Assembly (NCBI RefSeq): GCF_030409755.1
Contig: NZ_JAUFQE010000001.1
Span: forward strand, 1,798,001-1,862,000
Reading direction: 5' to 3'
From: Vibrio lentus
Lineage (GTDB): Bacteria; Pseudomonadota; Gammaproteobacteria; Enterobacterales; Vibrionaceae
DNA: 64,000 bases
Positions 1-9,191 of this stretch are shown one piece after another. The translations under genes and the position numbers were made by a program. Position 1 is the first letter of the stretch. Every line of letters starts with the position of its first letter. A model generated the notes under the pieces. It was given only the letters and a program-made list of their open reading frames with translations, did not search any database and had not been told where the DNA came from.

Positions 1-6
1 TCACGT

Positions 7-18
7 GTTTCCTCTCTT
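7..18 (-). promoter_or_regulatory. Possible ribosome binding site of a gene leaving the left edge
   Basis: On the minus strand this reads AAGAGAGG followed by AAAC. It is a strong Shine-Dalgarno-like stretch that would place a start codon at or just beyond base 1 of the window. No coding sequence of that gene is visible, so this is only a hint that a minus-strand gene begins at the left border, divergent from the transporter that starts at 610. Confidence 0.2.
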
Positions 19-302
19 AGTCTCGAAGGCCGTTATATCTAATCAGCTCTATTGGAATTTTATAGATAATTATTTTGTGAGATCAAACAAAGTATATACG
101 TATCTAAACTCAAGATGAATATTGAAGTGTTCGGAAATGAGGTAGAGCACAGAAAAGCTTAAAGAATGACACAGAATTAACCGAGTGGTTACTCGAAGAC
201 TCTTAAAGATTTAACATTCCAAAATCAACCTCATACAGATTGTTTACAGCTTTTGAAGCACGTAGATGATGATAAACACCGCGTTTTGTTTAATCCTTGA
301 CC

Positions 303-318
303 GCGCGAACGTTTGCGT
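303..318. promoter_or_regulatory. Candidate PurR-type operator upstream of nupC
   Basis: The 16 bases GCGCGAACGTTTGCGT match the known enterobacterial PurR palindrome ACGCAAACGTTTGCGT at 14 positions. The site lies about 290 bp upstream of a nucleoside transporter gene, which fits purine control, but it is far from the start codon. The rest of 1-609 (including a 29-codon hydrophobic reading frame at 472-561) shows nothing I can name. Confidence 0.4.
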
Positions 319-609
319 TAAGAAATGTGATGAAAGTCTCACTTAACTGTTTATACTTCTTTTCCGGTTTTAAGCCGGTGCTTAGCCAATACAAGCCGTC
401 ACATGGATATGTGAATGACCCCACGGACCGGACCAGCTACGTTCCACTGCTTGTATAAGGTGATTTTTTACATGAACAACTCGTTGTCACACTCGCTAAC
501 CTTGTTAGCTCCTTCATCGCGTAGCGTTTTGCTTGCGGTTCTTTGTCCTATTCCTTTGATGTCATTTGTTTGGCTCATGTTCACTCTTTAAGGATTACTA
601 GGACACATT

Positions 610-1818
610 ATGAATATTCTATTTGGTCTTGTCGGTGTTATTGCACTGATTGCTTGCGCATGTCTGTTATCTGAGAGTCGCTCTTCTATTAACTGGAAAA
701 CCGTGTCTCGTGCATTGTTACTTCAAATTGGTTTTGCAGCCTTAGTGTTGTATTTCCCATGGGGACAATTGGCACTAACGAGCATGAGCAATGGTGTTTC
801 AAGCCTGCTTGGTTTTGCGGACGCTGGTATCGCTTTCCTTTTCGGTGACCTTGCTACTGATGGTTTCATTTTCGCGATTCGCGTACTTCCTATTATCATC
901 TTCTTTAGCGCTTTGATCTCGGCACTTTATTACTTAGGCATCATGCAGAAAGTGATTCAAGTTCTTGGTGGGGCGGTGCAAAAACTGCTGGGCACCAGTA
1001 AAGCTGAATCTTTGGTTGCGACAGGTAATATCTTCCTTTCTCAGGGTGAGTCTCCTCTTCTTATTCGTCCATTTTTAAAGTCTATGACTCGTTCTGAACT
1101 GTTTGCTGTAATGGCGGGCGGTATGGCGTCGGTAGCGGGCAGTGTGCTTGGTGGTTATGCTGGTTTAGGTGTTGAACTTAAATACCTTATCGCAGCAAGC
1201 TTCATGGCAGCTCCGGGTAGTCTGTTAATGGCGAAGATCATCGTTCCTGAGCGCAGCACACCAAGTGACTACGACCATATCGAACTTGATAAAGCTGACC
1301 AAAGCAACGTGATCGATGCACTGGCAAGCGGCGCAATGAACGGTATGAAGGTAGCGGTAGCCGTTGGTACTATGTTGATTGCATTCGTGAGTGTGATTGC
1401 GATGGTGAACACGGGCCTAGAAAGCTTAGGTGAGACGTTCGGTTTTGCGGGTATTACGCTGCAAGCTATCTTCGGTTACCTGTTCTCACCACTAGCATGG
1501 CTGATCGGTATCCCGAGTGATGAAGTATTGATGGCGGGTTCTTACATTGGTCAGAAGATCGTAATGAACGAGTTTGTTGCTTTCATCGATTTCGTTGAGA
1601 ATAAAGCGCTGCTATCTGAACACAGCCAAGTCATCGTGACTTTTGCTCTATGTGGCTTTGCTAACATTGGTTCTATCGCAATTCAGCTGGGTTCAATTGG
1701 TGTTATGGCACCAGAGCGTCGTGCTGAAGTTGCTAACCTAGGTTTGAAAGCGGTAGCTGCTGGTACGCTAGCCAACCTAATGAGTGCGTGTTTAGCAGGT
1801 ATCTTCATCCTGCTTTAA
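610..1818 (+). CDS. nupC: NupC-family concentrative nucleoside transporter
   Basis: Inner-membrane symporter of the CNT family, expected to import nucleosides with H+ or Na+. The 402-residue length is that of NupC. The order of hydrophobic segments fits the family: a short N-terminal helix pair, a gate region with FFSALISALYYLG, the signature GESPLLIRP near residue 140, and the C-terminal CGFANIGSIAIQLG segment that contributes to the nucleoside site. The ATG at 610 follows an AGGA motif. The gene stands alone, with a candidate PurR box upstream and a rho-independent terminator after the stop. The family is certain; NupC as opposed to its paralogue NupX is inferred. Confidence 0.88.
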   Translation: MNILFGLVGVIALIACACLLSESRSSINWKTVSRALLLQIGFAALVLYFPWGQLALTSMSNGVSSLLGFADAGIAFLFGDLATDGFIFAIRVLPIIIFFSALISALYYLGIMQKVIQVLGGAVQKLLGTSKAESLVATGNIFLSQGESPLLIRPFLKSMTRSELFAVMAGGMASVAGSVLGGYAGLGVELKYLIAASFMAAPGSLLMAKIIVPERSTPSDYDHIELDKADQSNVIDALASGAMNGMKVAVAVGTMLIAFVSVIAMVNTGLESLGETFGFAGITLQAIFGYLFSPLAWLIGIPSDEVLMAGSYIGQKIVMNEFVAFIDFVENKALLSEHSQVIVTFALCGFANIGSIAIQLGSIGVMAPERRAEVANLGLKAVAAGTLANLMSACLAGIFILL

Positions 1819-1833
1819 GCGAGATTCAGTAGA

Positions 1834-1883
1834 AGCGGACATCTTTCTTGCGGATTCAACGTGAGAAGGGTGTCCGCTTTTTT
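1834..1883 (+). terminator. Rho-independent terminator after nupC
   Basis: AGCGGACA at 1834-1841 pairs perfectly with TGTCCGCT at 1871-1878 and is followed by a run of six T. The loop is long (about 29 nt) and can form a smaller inner hairpin. Confidence 0.75.
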
Positions 1884-2000
1884 GTGCCTGCTAATCAAGT
1901 GAACTTAAGTTTTCGTTGTCGAGTGCCATTTGCCTGTCGTGACTAAAGCTCACTCGGAAGAGTAATAGAGCCAGCGCCTTTTATCCGATATACTTGAATA

Positions 2001-2100
2001 TCATTAGGTTGCGATTAATAGCATTCGGCTTCAATTAAGACAATCCGGTTTCTATTAAGAACACTCGGTTTCGATTAAGAATATTCCGTTCCGACTTATA
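2001..2100. repeat. Five degenerate tandem 20-bp repeats upstream of a small membrane protein gene
   Basis: Five consecutive units of exactly 20 bp start at 2001, 2021, 2041, 2061 and 2081. The middle three share the core CGG(C/T)TTC followed by ATTAAGA. Unit 1 (with ATTAGGTTGCGATTAATA) and unit 5 are more diverged, and 1981-2000 may be a sixth. The last unit runs into TATAAT at 2097-2102. The 20-bp period is close to two helical turns, so each copy would face the same side of the DNA, which would suit cooperative protein binding. Function unknown. Confidence 0.7.
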
Positions 2101-2138
2101 ATACGGCAACCAAGCTCAAATTTATCAAGGGTCTCTCT

Positions 2139-2408
2139 ATGAACATGCGCGTTCTCATCGGTCTTATTGCTACCTTCATTGGCTTGTTTGCGATGGTTTA
2201 TCTTATTGCTGGTGGTACTCAGTTTCCTATCTATCAGTGGCCGCAAGAAGCGTATCTCGGTTTGGTGTTTAGCGTAGTATGGGGCGCTGGAGTCGCAGCA
2301 TCGGTGGCTTATGTCTTCTCAGCTTTGGTGTTTGTGACTGTCGCGGTGGTTAGCTATGCGATCGGTTATAAAATCGGTGGGCTCTTTTCTAGCAAGTCAC
2401 AAGCGTAA
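2139..2408 (+). CDS. Small integral membrane protein, unknown function
   Basis: An 89-residue protein with an N-terminal hydrophobic helix (about residues 4-26), a short polar stretch with FPIYQWPQEAYLG, and two more hydrophobic segments (about 38-60 and 62-78) before a polar end SSKSQA. I do not recognise a named family. The start at 2139 has AAGGG seven bases upstream, and a second ATG lies two codons later. A TATAAT box at 2097-2102 sits right after the 20-bp repeat array, which makes that array the likely control region. The gene appears monocistronic: the next operon starts 113 bp later with its own candidate operator. Confidence 0.65.
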   Translation: MNMRVLIGLIATFIGLFAMVYLIAGGTQFPIYQWPQEAYLGLVFSVVWGAGVAASVAYVFSALVFVTVAVVSYAIGYKIGGLFSSKSQA

Positions 2409-2448
2409 ATCAGAAGTATTAACATAAGCTCTTTGCATTTTCTTTTAG

Positions 2449-2477
2449 GTTAACGTTCACCTTAACCCTCCCTTAAC
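2449..2477 (+). promoter_or_regulatory. Three direct repeats (G/C)TTAAC, candidate response-regulator operator of the RND operon
   Basis: GTTAAC at 2449, CTTAAC at 2461 and CTTAAC at 2472 are spaced 12 and 11 bp apart. The last pair is CTTAAC-N5-CTTAAC. This is the direct-repeat layout known for OmpR-family regulators such as PmrA/QseB. An OmpR-family regulator is encoded at the end of the same gene cluster (8478), so autoregulation is a reasonable inference. Confidence 0.4.
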
Positions 2478-2521
2478 CTCCAGCTCGTTATCTTGTCTCC
2501 ATTCTTACAGGAGACAAGAAG

Positions 2522-3955
2522 ATGAAATTGAATCTTCCTTTAAAACATTCCGTTATCGCGCTCGCTCTAATTGGTTTGATCGGTTGTACTTCAACCAGTC
2601 AGGCTGACTACGTATCGCTAGCCGAACAAAATACTAATCAGACACAACAAAACTTACTCTCAGAGCTGATCCAACAGGCTTCTAGTGATCAAGCGTCTAC
2701 TCAACAAGAGCTAGACGCTGAGAACCTGCAACTCACCGATCTCGTGAATGCGCCGGATCTCGATCTCTATATCGAGCGTGCACTGCAGAATAGCCCAAGC
2801 CTCCAACAAAGCATCACAGCACTCAAAATAGCCTATGCACAGCAAGGTGTGACGTCTGGCGATCGCTTACCTACCGTAGATGCGAGCTTTTCAGGAAAAG
2901 CTGACGAAGGCACAAACGGCTCAAGCACCACTGAAACTTATACCACGGATGTCACAGTTGGTTGGGAGTTAGACCTATGGCAGAAACTAGCAGACACAAA
3001 CAACGCCGCTTTAAAAGACATTGCGACATCTCAAGCTAACCTTCAGGGCGCTCAAGATCTTTTGGTTGCGAGTGTGATGAGAGGTTGGCTTGATATTAGC
3101 TTGAAGCAGCAGCTTGTCGATATCGAATCTCAGCGCTTAGTGATTCTAGAAAACAACGAAGAACTTGTTCTAGAACGATACCGAGCAGGGCTAGGTAGCC
3201 TTGAAGATTTAGATAACGCGAAAACGAGTAGCGCATCGACTCAGGCAACCTTAGCCGATTACCGCGAGCAGCTTGCACAAAGTCGACGTGAGTTGGTTTT
3301 GTTAACCGGGCAGTGGAGTGGTGAATCTGATGAGTTATCGCTTACTGAACTTGGTTCATTCCCAACCATTATTAACCCGCTAGACAACATGCCAATACAA
3401 AATCTGGCAGGTCGTCCCGATCTTCAAGCGGCTTTCTTCAATATCGAAGCGGAAACTCTGCGCGCTGATGCTGCATACAAAGCGATGCTGCCGTCTATCA
3501 GCTTATCAGCAAGTCTAACTGATATGGCGGAGTCTCCGAGCGAAGCGCTGCTTACCGGACCTTTGTGGAGCGCACTTGGCCAAGTGTCAGCACCACTGTT
3601 TCAAGGTGGCAAGCTGAAAGCGCAGGCTGAAATTGCAGACCTAACCACAGAAACCAGCTACTGGGCTTACCAAGAAACACTGCTTAGTGCGGTGAATGAA
3701 GTGGAAAACGCGATGGGACAAGAGTCGTCACTAACACTTCAACAGCAACATCTAACGAACGCCTTGGTAAGCGCACAACGCAGCTTCACCAGTTATGAAG
3801 AGAAATACCGTCAGGGTTTGGTTGACATTTTTGATCTACTTTCTGTTCAGCAACAAACCTATGACCTTGAAGCGCAGCTAACACAAACCATTTATAACCG
3901 TCTCGTAAACCGAATTGATTTAGGCCTAGCTCTGGGCTTGGGAGTATCTTCATGA
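2522..3955 (+). CDS. TolC-like outer membrane efflux lipoprotein (NodT type)
   Basis: Outer-membrane channel of a tripartite RND efflux pump. The 477-residue protein begins with a lipoprotein signal ending LIGLIGC, so it should be lipidated at Cys22. Two outer-membrane-efflux-protein (OEP) repeats follow, with the motifs GWELDLWQK (about residue 147), ERYRAGLGSLEDL (about 218), AGRPDLQAA (about 297), ISLSASL and a final YRQGLVDIFDLLSVQQ that parallels the first repeat. Such doubled motifs are typical of the TolC/OprM/NodT fold. The stop overlaps the next start by four bases (ATGA), so it is the first gene of a coupled pump operon. Substrate unknown. Confidence 0.9.
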   Translation: MKLNLPLKHSVIALALIGLIGCTSTSQADYVSLAEQNTNQTQQNLLSELIQQASSDQASTQQELDAENLQLTDLVNAPDLDLYIERALQNSPSLQQSITALKIAYAQQGVTSGDRLPTVDASFSGKADEGTNGSSTTETYTTDVTVGWELDLWQKLADTNNAALKDIATSQANLQGAQDLLVASVMRGWLDISLKQQLVDIESQRLVILENNEELVLERYRAGLGSLEDLDNAKTSSASTQATLADYREQLAQSRRELVLLTGQWSGESDELSLTELGSFPTIINPLDNMPIQNLAGRPDLQAAFFNIEAETLRADAAYKAMLPSISLSASLTDMAESPSEALLTGPLWSALGQVSAPLFQGGKLKAQAEIADLTTETSYWAYQETLLSAVNEVENAMGQESSLTLQQQHLTNALVSAQRSFTSYEEKYRQGLVDIFDLLSVQQQTYDLEAQLTQTIYNRLVNRIDLGLALGLGVSS

Positions 3956-5181
3956 AACTGAATACCATCACAATCGCCATCACTCTAGTTGCTGGTTCAA
4001 GCATCTTTGCTGCCCTTGCTTACAACGGTTCTCAGGTGGCTCCTGCACCTGAAAAGGCGAATGAACTAACGGTTTCAGAGCCTCAAGCGACGCCTGTTGG
4101 AACTAAATCTATTGAAACGACGACTTTGCCTGCAACACAACAGCAACAAGTGTCTGTGGTACTCGCAACATTGGGTGACTACCAAGCCGAAGTTGTGGGT
4201 TATGGCGAAGCAAAGTCGCGTTACGAACTGATGTTTTCGACGGAAGTTGGCGGCCGAGTAGAAACAATCAGCTCACAGTTTGAAACTGGGCAAGTGATAA
4301 GCCAAGGCGAAGTGATCGCCAATATCGATTCGACCAGTTACCAACAAGCGGTGACACAAGCAAAGGCGAATGTTGCTCAAGCTCAACTGGATTTATTGGA
4401 AGAACAGAGACAAGGCGAGCAAGCTAAGTCTGAGTGGCAACGCTCTGGTTTGTCTGGTGAGCCTGATTCACCTTTGGTATTGCGTGAGCCACAACTGGCA
4501 CAAGTAACAGCAGCGTTAGAGAACGCCAAGCTTGAATTGGTGAAGGCTGAGCAAGACCTTGAAAAAACAACTTTGGTTGCCCCTTTTGATTCGTTGGTCG
4601 TGAGTCGTGATGTTCAGCCGGGGAGCTACGCACAAACGGGCGCTCAGATAGCCACGTTATACAGCGTTGATGAGGTTGAGATTTCTGTTCCTCTTTCTGA
4701 AAACCAATGGTTGAGCCTACCTAACAGCGATAACACGCAATTGAAAGAGCAGCCGTGGGCAGTAACTCTGTCGAGTTCTGATGGCCAATACCAGTGGCAA
4801 GGTTATGTCGAGCGAGTAGAGCAGCACTTACAACAAGACACGCGTCAGCGTTCACTGATCGTAAAAGTCGATAACCCTTTGGAGCAAGAGAAAGATCTTT
4901 ATCCAGGCACGTTCGTGCAAGCCACTATTTCGGGCAAGCAACTCACTCAATTGTGGGAACTTCCGGCTTCAGCTCTTTCTCAGCAAGGCGACCTGTGGTT
5001 CGTAGATAACAACAGTCAGCTGTCTAAATCCAACGCGCATGTTGAGTTTGAAAAGAGCGGTTTGATTTACATCGATCCTACCAAACTAAACGTGGAAATT
5101 GGCGACAGTGTGCAAGTGGTAAAGCGTCCGTTAAGTAGCTTTAAAGCAGGCATGGTCGTTCTGGCTAAGGCGGAGGGTTAA
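3952..5181 (+). CDS. RND efflux periplasmic adaptor (membrane fusion protein)
   Basis: A 409-residue adaptor linking the inner-membrane pump to the outer-membrane channel. It has an N-terminal signal or anchor (about residues 5-24), a lipoyl half-motif with VGGRVETISSQFETGQVISQGE (split here only for description, about 98-120), a coiled-coil hairpin rich in Q/A/E (about 135-205), the second lipoyl half VAPFDSLVVSRDVQPGSYA (about 212), and a beta-barrel/C-terminal part with YPGTFVQATI. This is the HlyD/AcrA order. Its start overlaps the channel gene by four bases, and the permease starts two bases after its stop. Confidence 0.9.
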   Translation: MKLNTITIAITLVAGSSIFAALAYNGSQVAPAPEKANELTVSEPQATPVGTKSIETTTLPATQQQQVSVVLATLGDYQAEVVGYGEAKSRYELMFSTEVGGRVETISSQFETGQVISQGEVIANIDSTSYQQAVTQAKANVAQAQLDLLEEQRQGEQAKSEWQRSGLSGEPDSPLVLREPQLAQVTAALENAKLELVKAEQDLEKTTLVAPFDSLVVSRDVQPGSYAQTGAQIATLYSVDEVEISVPLSENQWLSLPNSDNTQLKEQPWAVTLSSSDGQYQWQGYVERVEQHLQQDTRQRSLIVKVDNPLEQEKDLYPGTFVQATISGKQLTQLWELPASALSQQGDLWFVDNNSQLSKSNAHVEFEKSGLIYIDPTKLNVEIGDSVQVVKRPLSSFKAGMVVLAKAEG

Positions 5182-5183
5182 TC

Positions 5184-8100
5184 ATGTCAAACAAGCAGCA
5201 TACAGGCGCTATTGCATGGTTTGCTAACAACTCTGTGGCAGCGAACTTATTGTTAGTGGGCGTGATCATTATTGGCGTGTTATCGCTTAACACATTACGT
5301 AAAGAAGCTTTCCCAAGTCTTGAACCCGATGTTGTCACTGTTTCAGTCACTTATGACAGTGGTGACCCAGTTCAAGCGGAAGAAGGGTTAGCAATCAAGA
5401 TCGAAGACGCGTTAGAAACTGTGCCGGGCATTAAGCGTATTACGTCGACTTCTGATGCGAATGGCAGCTATGTTTCGATTGAAAAAACGAGCACCTATGA
5501 TCTTGATACCCTGTTAACCGACGTTAAAACTAAGGTTGATGCGATCAATAACCTGCCTGCGGGTGCTGACAATCCTGTAATTGATAAGGCTCGCATGCAA
5601 GACCACGCCTTATGGGTACAGCTTTATGGGGACGCAGATCGAGCAACGTTACAGAGCTTAGCCGAGCAACTAAAGTCGGATTTACTGAGCCAATCGGCGA
5701 TTCGTGACTTAGAGATTAAGGCTAAAGCCGATCCTATGATCTCGGTCGAGGTTGATGAGAATAAGCTGCAAGCTTACGGATTAACCCTGACTGATGTCTC
5801 TGAAGCGATCAATGCGGAATCTTCTGCGGCTATTTCGACGAGCCTTCGTAATGGCGAAAAAACGGTTCGTTTGAAGGTGTCTGAGCAGGCGTACGAGATC
5901 CAAGATTTCAACGCGATTCCGGTGATGACGACGACTGATGGTACGCAAATTACACTGGGTGACATTGCCAACGTTGAAGACATGTTTGCCGACGATACTT
6001 TCATGCTTTCTCGTTATAACCAACAGAATGCGATGGCGATTCAAATCGTGATGGATGAATACGGAGACGTCGTCAGCATCGTTGAACAGGCTCAACAAGT
6101 GGTAGATCGCTGGGAAAACAGCAACATGCTGCCTAGCGATGTCGAAATCGAAACTTGGTACGATAAAAGTACCATGATCAAAGATCGCTTGAGCCTATTA
6201 GTGAAGAACGCGTTAACGGGCATTGCTCTGGTATTCATCGTGTTAGCGGTATTCCTAAACGTGCGTGTCGCTTTCTGGGTAGCTGCGGGCTTACCGTTTG
6301 TATTCTTTGGCACCATGTTCTTCATGACAGACACCTTTATGGGGTTAACCATCAATGAAATGACCACCTTTGGTTTTATCATGGCGCTCGGAATAGTCGT
6401 CGATGATGCGGTGGTCGTCGGGGAAAGCATTTACTCCACGCGTAAGGAAGAAGGGGATTCGATAGGCAGTACGGTTCGAGGCACTATGAAAGTGGCATCA
6501 CCGACCATATTTGGTGTGTTAACGACGGTTGTTGCCTTCTTAGCACTCGCTAATGTTGAAGGTAAAATGGGGCAGATTTATGCTCAATTCGGCACGGTTG
6601 TGACTATCTGTTTGTTGCTGTCTTTAGTTGAATCTAAGTTCATTCTGCCATCGCACCTTGCACACATTAACACTAAGCGTAGTGATAAGAAGGGGCTGTG
6701 GGCTCGTGTTCAACACGCTGCAGATACTGGGTTAGGTTGGTTTAATAAGCGCATCTACTGCCCTGTGATTGAATGGGCGCTGAAACTGCGTTATGCCGTG
6801 GTGATGGTTTTCTTGTCGCTACTAATCTTAGTAGCTGGATTACCAATGACAGGCGCGGTTCGTGTGGCTTTCTTCCCTGATATGCCGGGCGATACGGTGA
6901 CTGCCGATATGTCGATGCAAAACGACGCGAGCTTTGGTCAAACACAACAAAACTTGTTGGTGCTTGAAGCCGCGGCAACACAAACGGATGAAACTCTGAG
7001 AGCGCAATACGGTGCTCAAGATAAAGCGTCGGAACTGCTTAGTCTTCAAGTTATCGCTGATGCCGATGATTCGGGTCAGGTAAGAATTGAGCTCGACAGC
7101 AACAGTGTTTACACATCCAATGAATTTGCAGATTTGTGGGAAGAAACCGTTGGCCAAATGGAGGGCGTTAAGAAGCTTAAAGTCTTGTCTAAAATGGAGA
7201 TGGTCGACAACTTCAAAGTTGAACTGAAAGCGTGGAATGAAGAATCAGTAACGGCTGCGGGCAATGAGTTCTTAGCTAAACTGCAAACCATTGATGGTGT
7301 GAGTGGCATTGACCATAACTTGGACCTTGGTGAACCTCAGTATCGCTTTGAATTAACACAGCAAGGCCGAGCATTAGGGTTTGACACGGCAAGCCTTTCA
7401 CAACAAGTGTTACAAGCGTTTGGTGGCGACATTGTTCAGCAGTTCCAACGCAGTAAAGATGAGGTGAAAGTTCGAGTTCGATACCCAGAGTCCGATCGTC
7501 AAACCATTGCTGATATTAAGCAATCGAGCGTGAGAACCAACGATGGTACGGTTGTGCCTTTGAGTTCGGTTGCCGAAGTACATTCAGATTACCAAGTATC
7601 AGAGATTACTCGTATTGATAGTCAGCGCGCGGTTTACATCAGCGCGGTATTAGACAAAGACTTAGTGGCTCCTGCTGAACTTGTGCATCAATTACAACAG
7701 AACTTAGTACCTGATTTAGAAGCGCAATACCCAGGGTTAACGGTCGACTTTGCAGGCGAAACGGAAGAGCAAGAAGAGACGGCTAGTTCCATGATGAGTA
7801 TGTTTGTGCTTGCGATGATCGCTATTTACACGCTGCTTGCTATCCCGCTGAAGTCTTACATACAGCCAATGATCATCATGACGGCGATTCCATTTGGTAT
7901 TGTTGGCGCAATCTTAGGGCACTGGTGGAATGACTTAACAATCAGTATCCTATCGTTAAACGGTATTCTAGCGTTGAGTGGTGTGGTAGTGAATGACAGC
8001 TTGTTGTTGGTTTCTCGTTTTAACGAGCTAATCAAAGAGCAGGGTAAGTCGGTTCACGATGCGATTGTTGAAGCGTGTTCTGGTCGACTAAGAGCCGTAC

Positions 8101-8327
8101 TACTCACATCGGTAACAACGTTCGCAGGTTTGACGCCACTATTAAGTGAAACGTCTTTGCAGGCTCAGTTCCTGATTCCAGCGGCAGCAGCGCTAGGCTA
8201 CGGTATTTTGTTTGCGACCTTCATTACGCTGATTCTTACTCCATCGTTATTGATGATTCAGTGTGAGATTAAGTCGCTTATCCTTAAAGTATCGAATCGA
8301 GTTAAAGGCGTTGAACAAACGGCTTAA
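5184..8327 (+). CDS. RND-family efflux permease
   Basis: Proton-driven inner-membrane pump subunit of 1047 residues, the usual RND size. TM1 is at about 10-32. The first large periplasmic loop is followed by TM2-6, with the proton-relay pair in GIVVDDAVVVGESIYSTR (about residues 405-422). A second loop follows, then TM8-12 with LNGILALSGVVVNDSLLL. The strong GGCGGAGGG upstream and the tight spacing show co-expression with the adaptor. The set resembles chromosomal drug/bile-type pumps of vibrios, but I cannot assign a Vex number or a substrate. The two-component genes that follow suggest that a cell-envelope signal controls the pump. Confidence 0.92.
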   Translation: MSNKQHTGAIAWFANNSVAANLLLVGVIIIGVLSLNTLRKEAFPSLEPDVVTVSVTYDSGDPVQAEEGLAIKIEDALETVPGIKRITSTSDANGSYVSIEKTSTYDLDTLLTDVKTKVDAINNLPAGADNPVIDKARMQDHALWVQLYGDADRATLQSLAEQLKSDLLSQSAIRDLEIKAKADPMISVEVDENKLQAYGLTLTDVSEAINAESSAAISTSLRNGEKTVRLKVSEQAYEIQDFNAIPVMTTTDGTQITLGDIANVEDMFADDTFMLSRYNQQNAMAIQIVMDEYGDVVSIVEQAQQVVDRWENSNMLPSDVEIETWYDKSTMIKDRLSLLVKNALTGIALVFIVLAVFLNVRVAFWVAAGLPFVFFGTMFFMTDTFMGLTINEMTTFGFIMALGIVVDDAVVVGESIYSTRKEEGDSIGSTVRGTMKVASPTIFGVLTTVVAFLALANVEGKMGQIYAQFGTVVTICLLLSLVESKFILPSHLAHINTKRSDKKGLWARVQHAADTGLGWFNKRIYCPVIEWALKLRYAVVMVFLSLLILVAGLPMTGAVRVAFFPDMPGDTVTADMSMQNDASFGQTQQNLLVLEAAATQTDETLRAQYGAQDKASELLSLQVIADADDSGQVRIELDSNSVYTSNEFADLWEETVGQMEGVKKLKVLSKMEMVDNFKVELKAWNEESVTAAGNEFLAKLQTIDGVSGIDHNLDLGEPQYRFELTQQGRALGFDTASLSQQVLQAFGGDIVQQFQRSKDEVKVRVRYPESDRQTIADIKQSSVRTNDGTVVPLSSVAEVHSDYQVSEITRIDSQRAVYISAVLDKDLVAPAELVHQLQQNLVPDLEAQYPGLTVDFAGETEEQEETASSMMSMFVLAMIAIYTLLAIPLKSYIQPMIIMTAIPFGIVGAILGHWWNDLTISILSLNGILALSGVVVNDSLLLVSRFNELIKEQGKSVHDAIVEACSGRLRAVLLTSVTTFAGLTPLLSETSLQAQFLIPAAAALGYGILFATFITLILTPSLLMIQCEIKSLILKVSNRVKGVEQTA

Positions 8328-8360
8328 TAATGGCTAAGCTAATGATATCTAGGTTGATGA

Positions 8361-8381
8361 TTGCTGAGTGAGGCTCAGCAA
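8361..8381 (+). other. Hairpin without T-tract between pump and regulator genes
   Basis: TTGCTGAG at 8361-8368 pairs perfectly with CTCAGCAA at 8374-8381 around a five-base loop. No T-run follows, so it is not a classic terminator. It may stabilise the 3' end of the pump mRNA or reduce read-through into the response regulator. The rest of the 150-bp gap shows no clear site. Confidence 0.4.
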
Positions 8382-8477
8382 CTTCGGTCTAGGTTCATTA
8401 CAGTTATGGCTCTATAGGCTAGCGCATTACAGAAGCGCGCATTACCAGCCACAATACAATTAACAATAGAGGTCGTC

Positions 8478-9191
8478 ATGATGGCAGAATCCGTCACCAA
8501 TAAACTCACAGATAAGCTTCAATTGCTTTTGGTTGAAGACGACCTTGATTTAGCCACTGCTGTTATCGATTACCTCGATTTAGAAGACATCCAGTGTGAT
8601 CATGCAGCTAATGGATTAGCAGGGCTCAGCTTAATCGAGAGTAATCGCTATGACGCAGTGATCCTCGATCTTAACTTGCCTAAAATGAACGGATTGCAGG
8701 TGTGCGAGAATCTCAGAGCGCAAGGTATTGATACGCCAGTATTGATGCTCACAGCACGAGACACCCTCGATGATAAGCTGACCGGTTTTTCAAAAGGGGC
8801 TGATGATTACTTGGTGAAGCCCTTTGCTATGGAAGAGCTTATTGTTCGCTCTCAAGTTCTGGCAAAGCGTCGCAGTGGTCAGGTGAGCCGTTTATCGGTG
8901 AGCGATCTAGAAATCGATCTGAAACAACATCAAGCGTCTCGAGCGAATACTCCCCTAAAACTTTCACCTACGGCTCTGAAAATATTAGAAATCCTGATGC
9001 GTTCTAGTCCCAATCCGGTATCACGAGAAACCATCATGCAGGGAGTGTGGGGCGATGATCAACCAGACAGCAATAGCTTAAAAGTGCATATCTTCAATCT
9101 ACGTAAACAAGTGGATGCTGAACAAGCCAACAAACTGCTGCATACCATTGCGGGCAAAGGGTTTGCGATTAAGGAGTTACCAGAAGGATGA
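8478..9191 (+). CDS. OmpR/PhoB-family response regulator
   Basis: A 237-residue regulator. The receiver domain (about 14-125) has acidic residues in LLLVEDDLDL, phospho-acceptor Asp64 in ILDLNLP, the switch Thr in MLTARD and the conserved Lys in LVKPF. The C-terminal winged helix (about 140-233) has the usual ending with HIFNLRKQVD and TIAGKGF. It is preceded by AGAGG and an ATGATG double start. It overlaps the histidine kinase by four bases, so the two form a translation-coupled pair. The CTTAAC-type repeats before the pump operon are its most likely target. Confidence 0.92.
   Translation: MMAESVTNKLTDKLQLLLVEDDLDLATAVIDYLDLEDIQCDHAANGLAGLSLIESNRYDAVILDLNLPKMNGLQVCENLRAQGIDTPVLMLTARDTLDDKLTGFSKGADDYLVKPFAMEELIVRSQVLAKRRSGQVSRLSVSDLEIDLKQHQASRANTPLKLSPTALKILEILMRSSPNPVSRETIMQGVWGDDQPDSNSLKVHIFNLRKQVDAEQANKLLHTIAGKGFAIKELPEG

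Noticed and set aside
472..561. A 29-codon hydrophobic reading frame upstream of nupC with AAGGTG nearby
   Set aside because: Too short and without supporting composition or conservation evidence; it could be a leader peptide but nothing shows attenuation structure.
770..790. TTGGCAC inside nupC as a sigma-54 promoter
   Set aside because: The -12 GC is not at the required 10-base spacing and it lies within coding sequence.
2055..2246. Minus-strand frame of 63 codons over the 20-bp repeats
   Set aside because: It lies across the repeat array and the start of the plus-strand membrane protein; its open frame follows from repeat composition.
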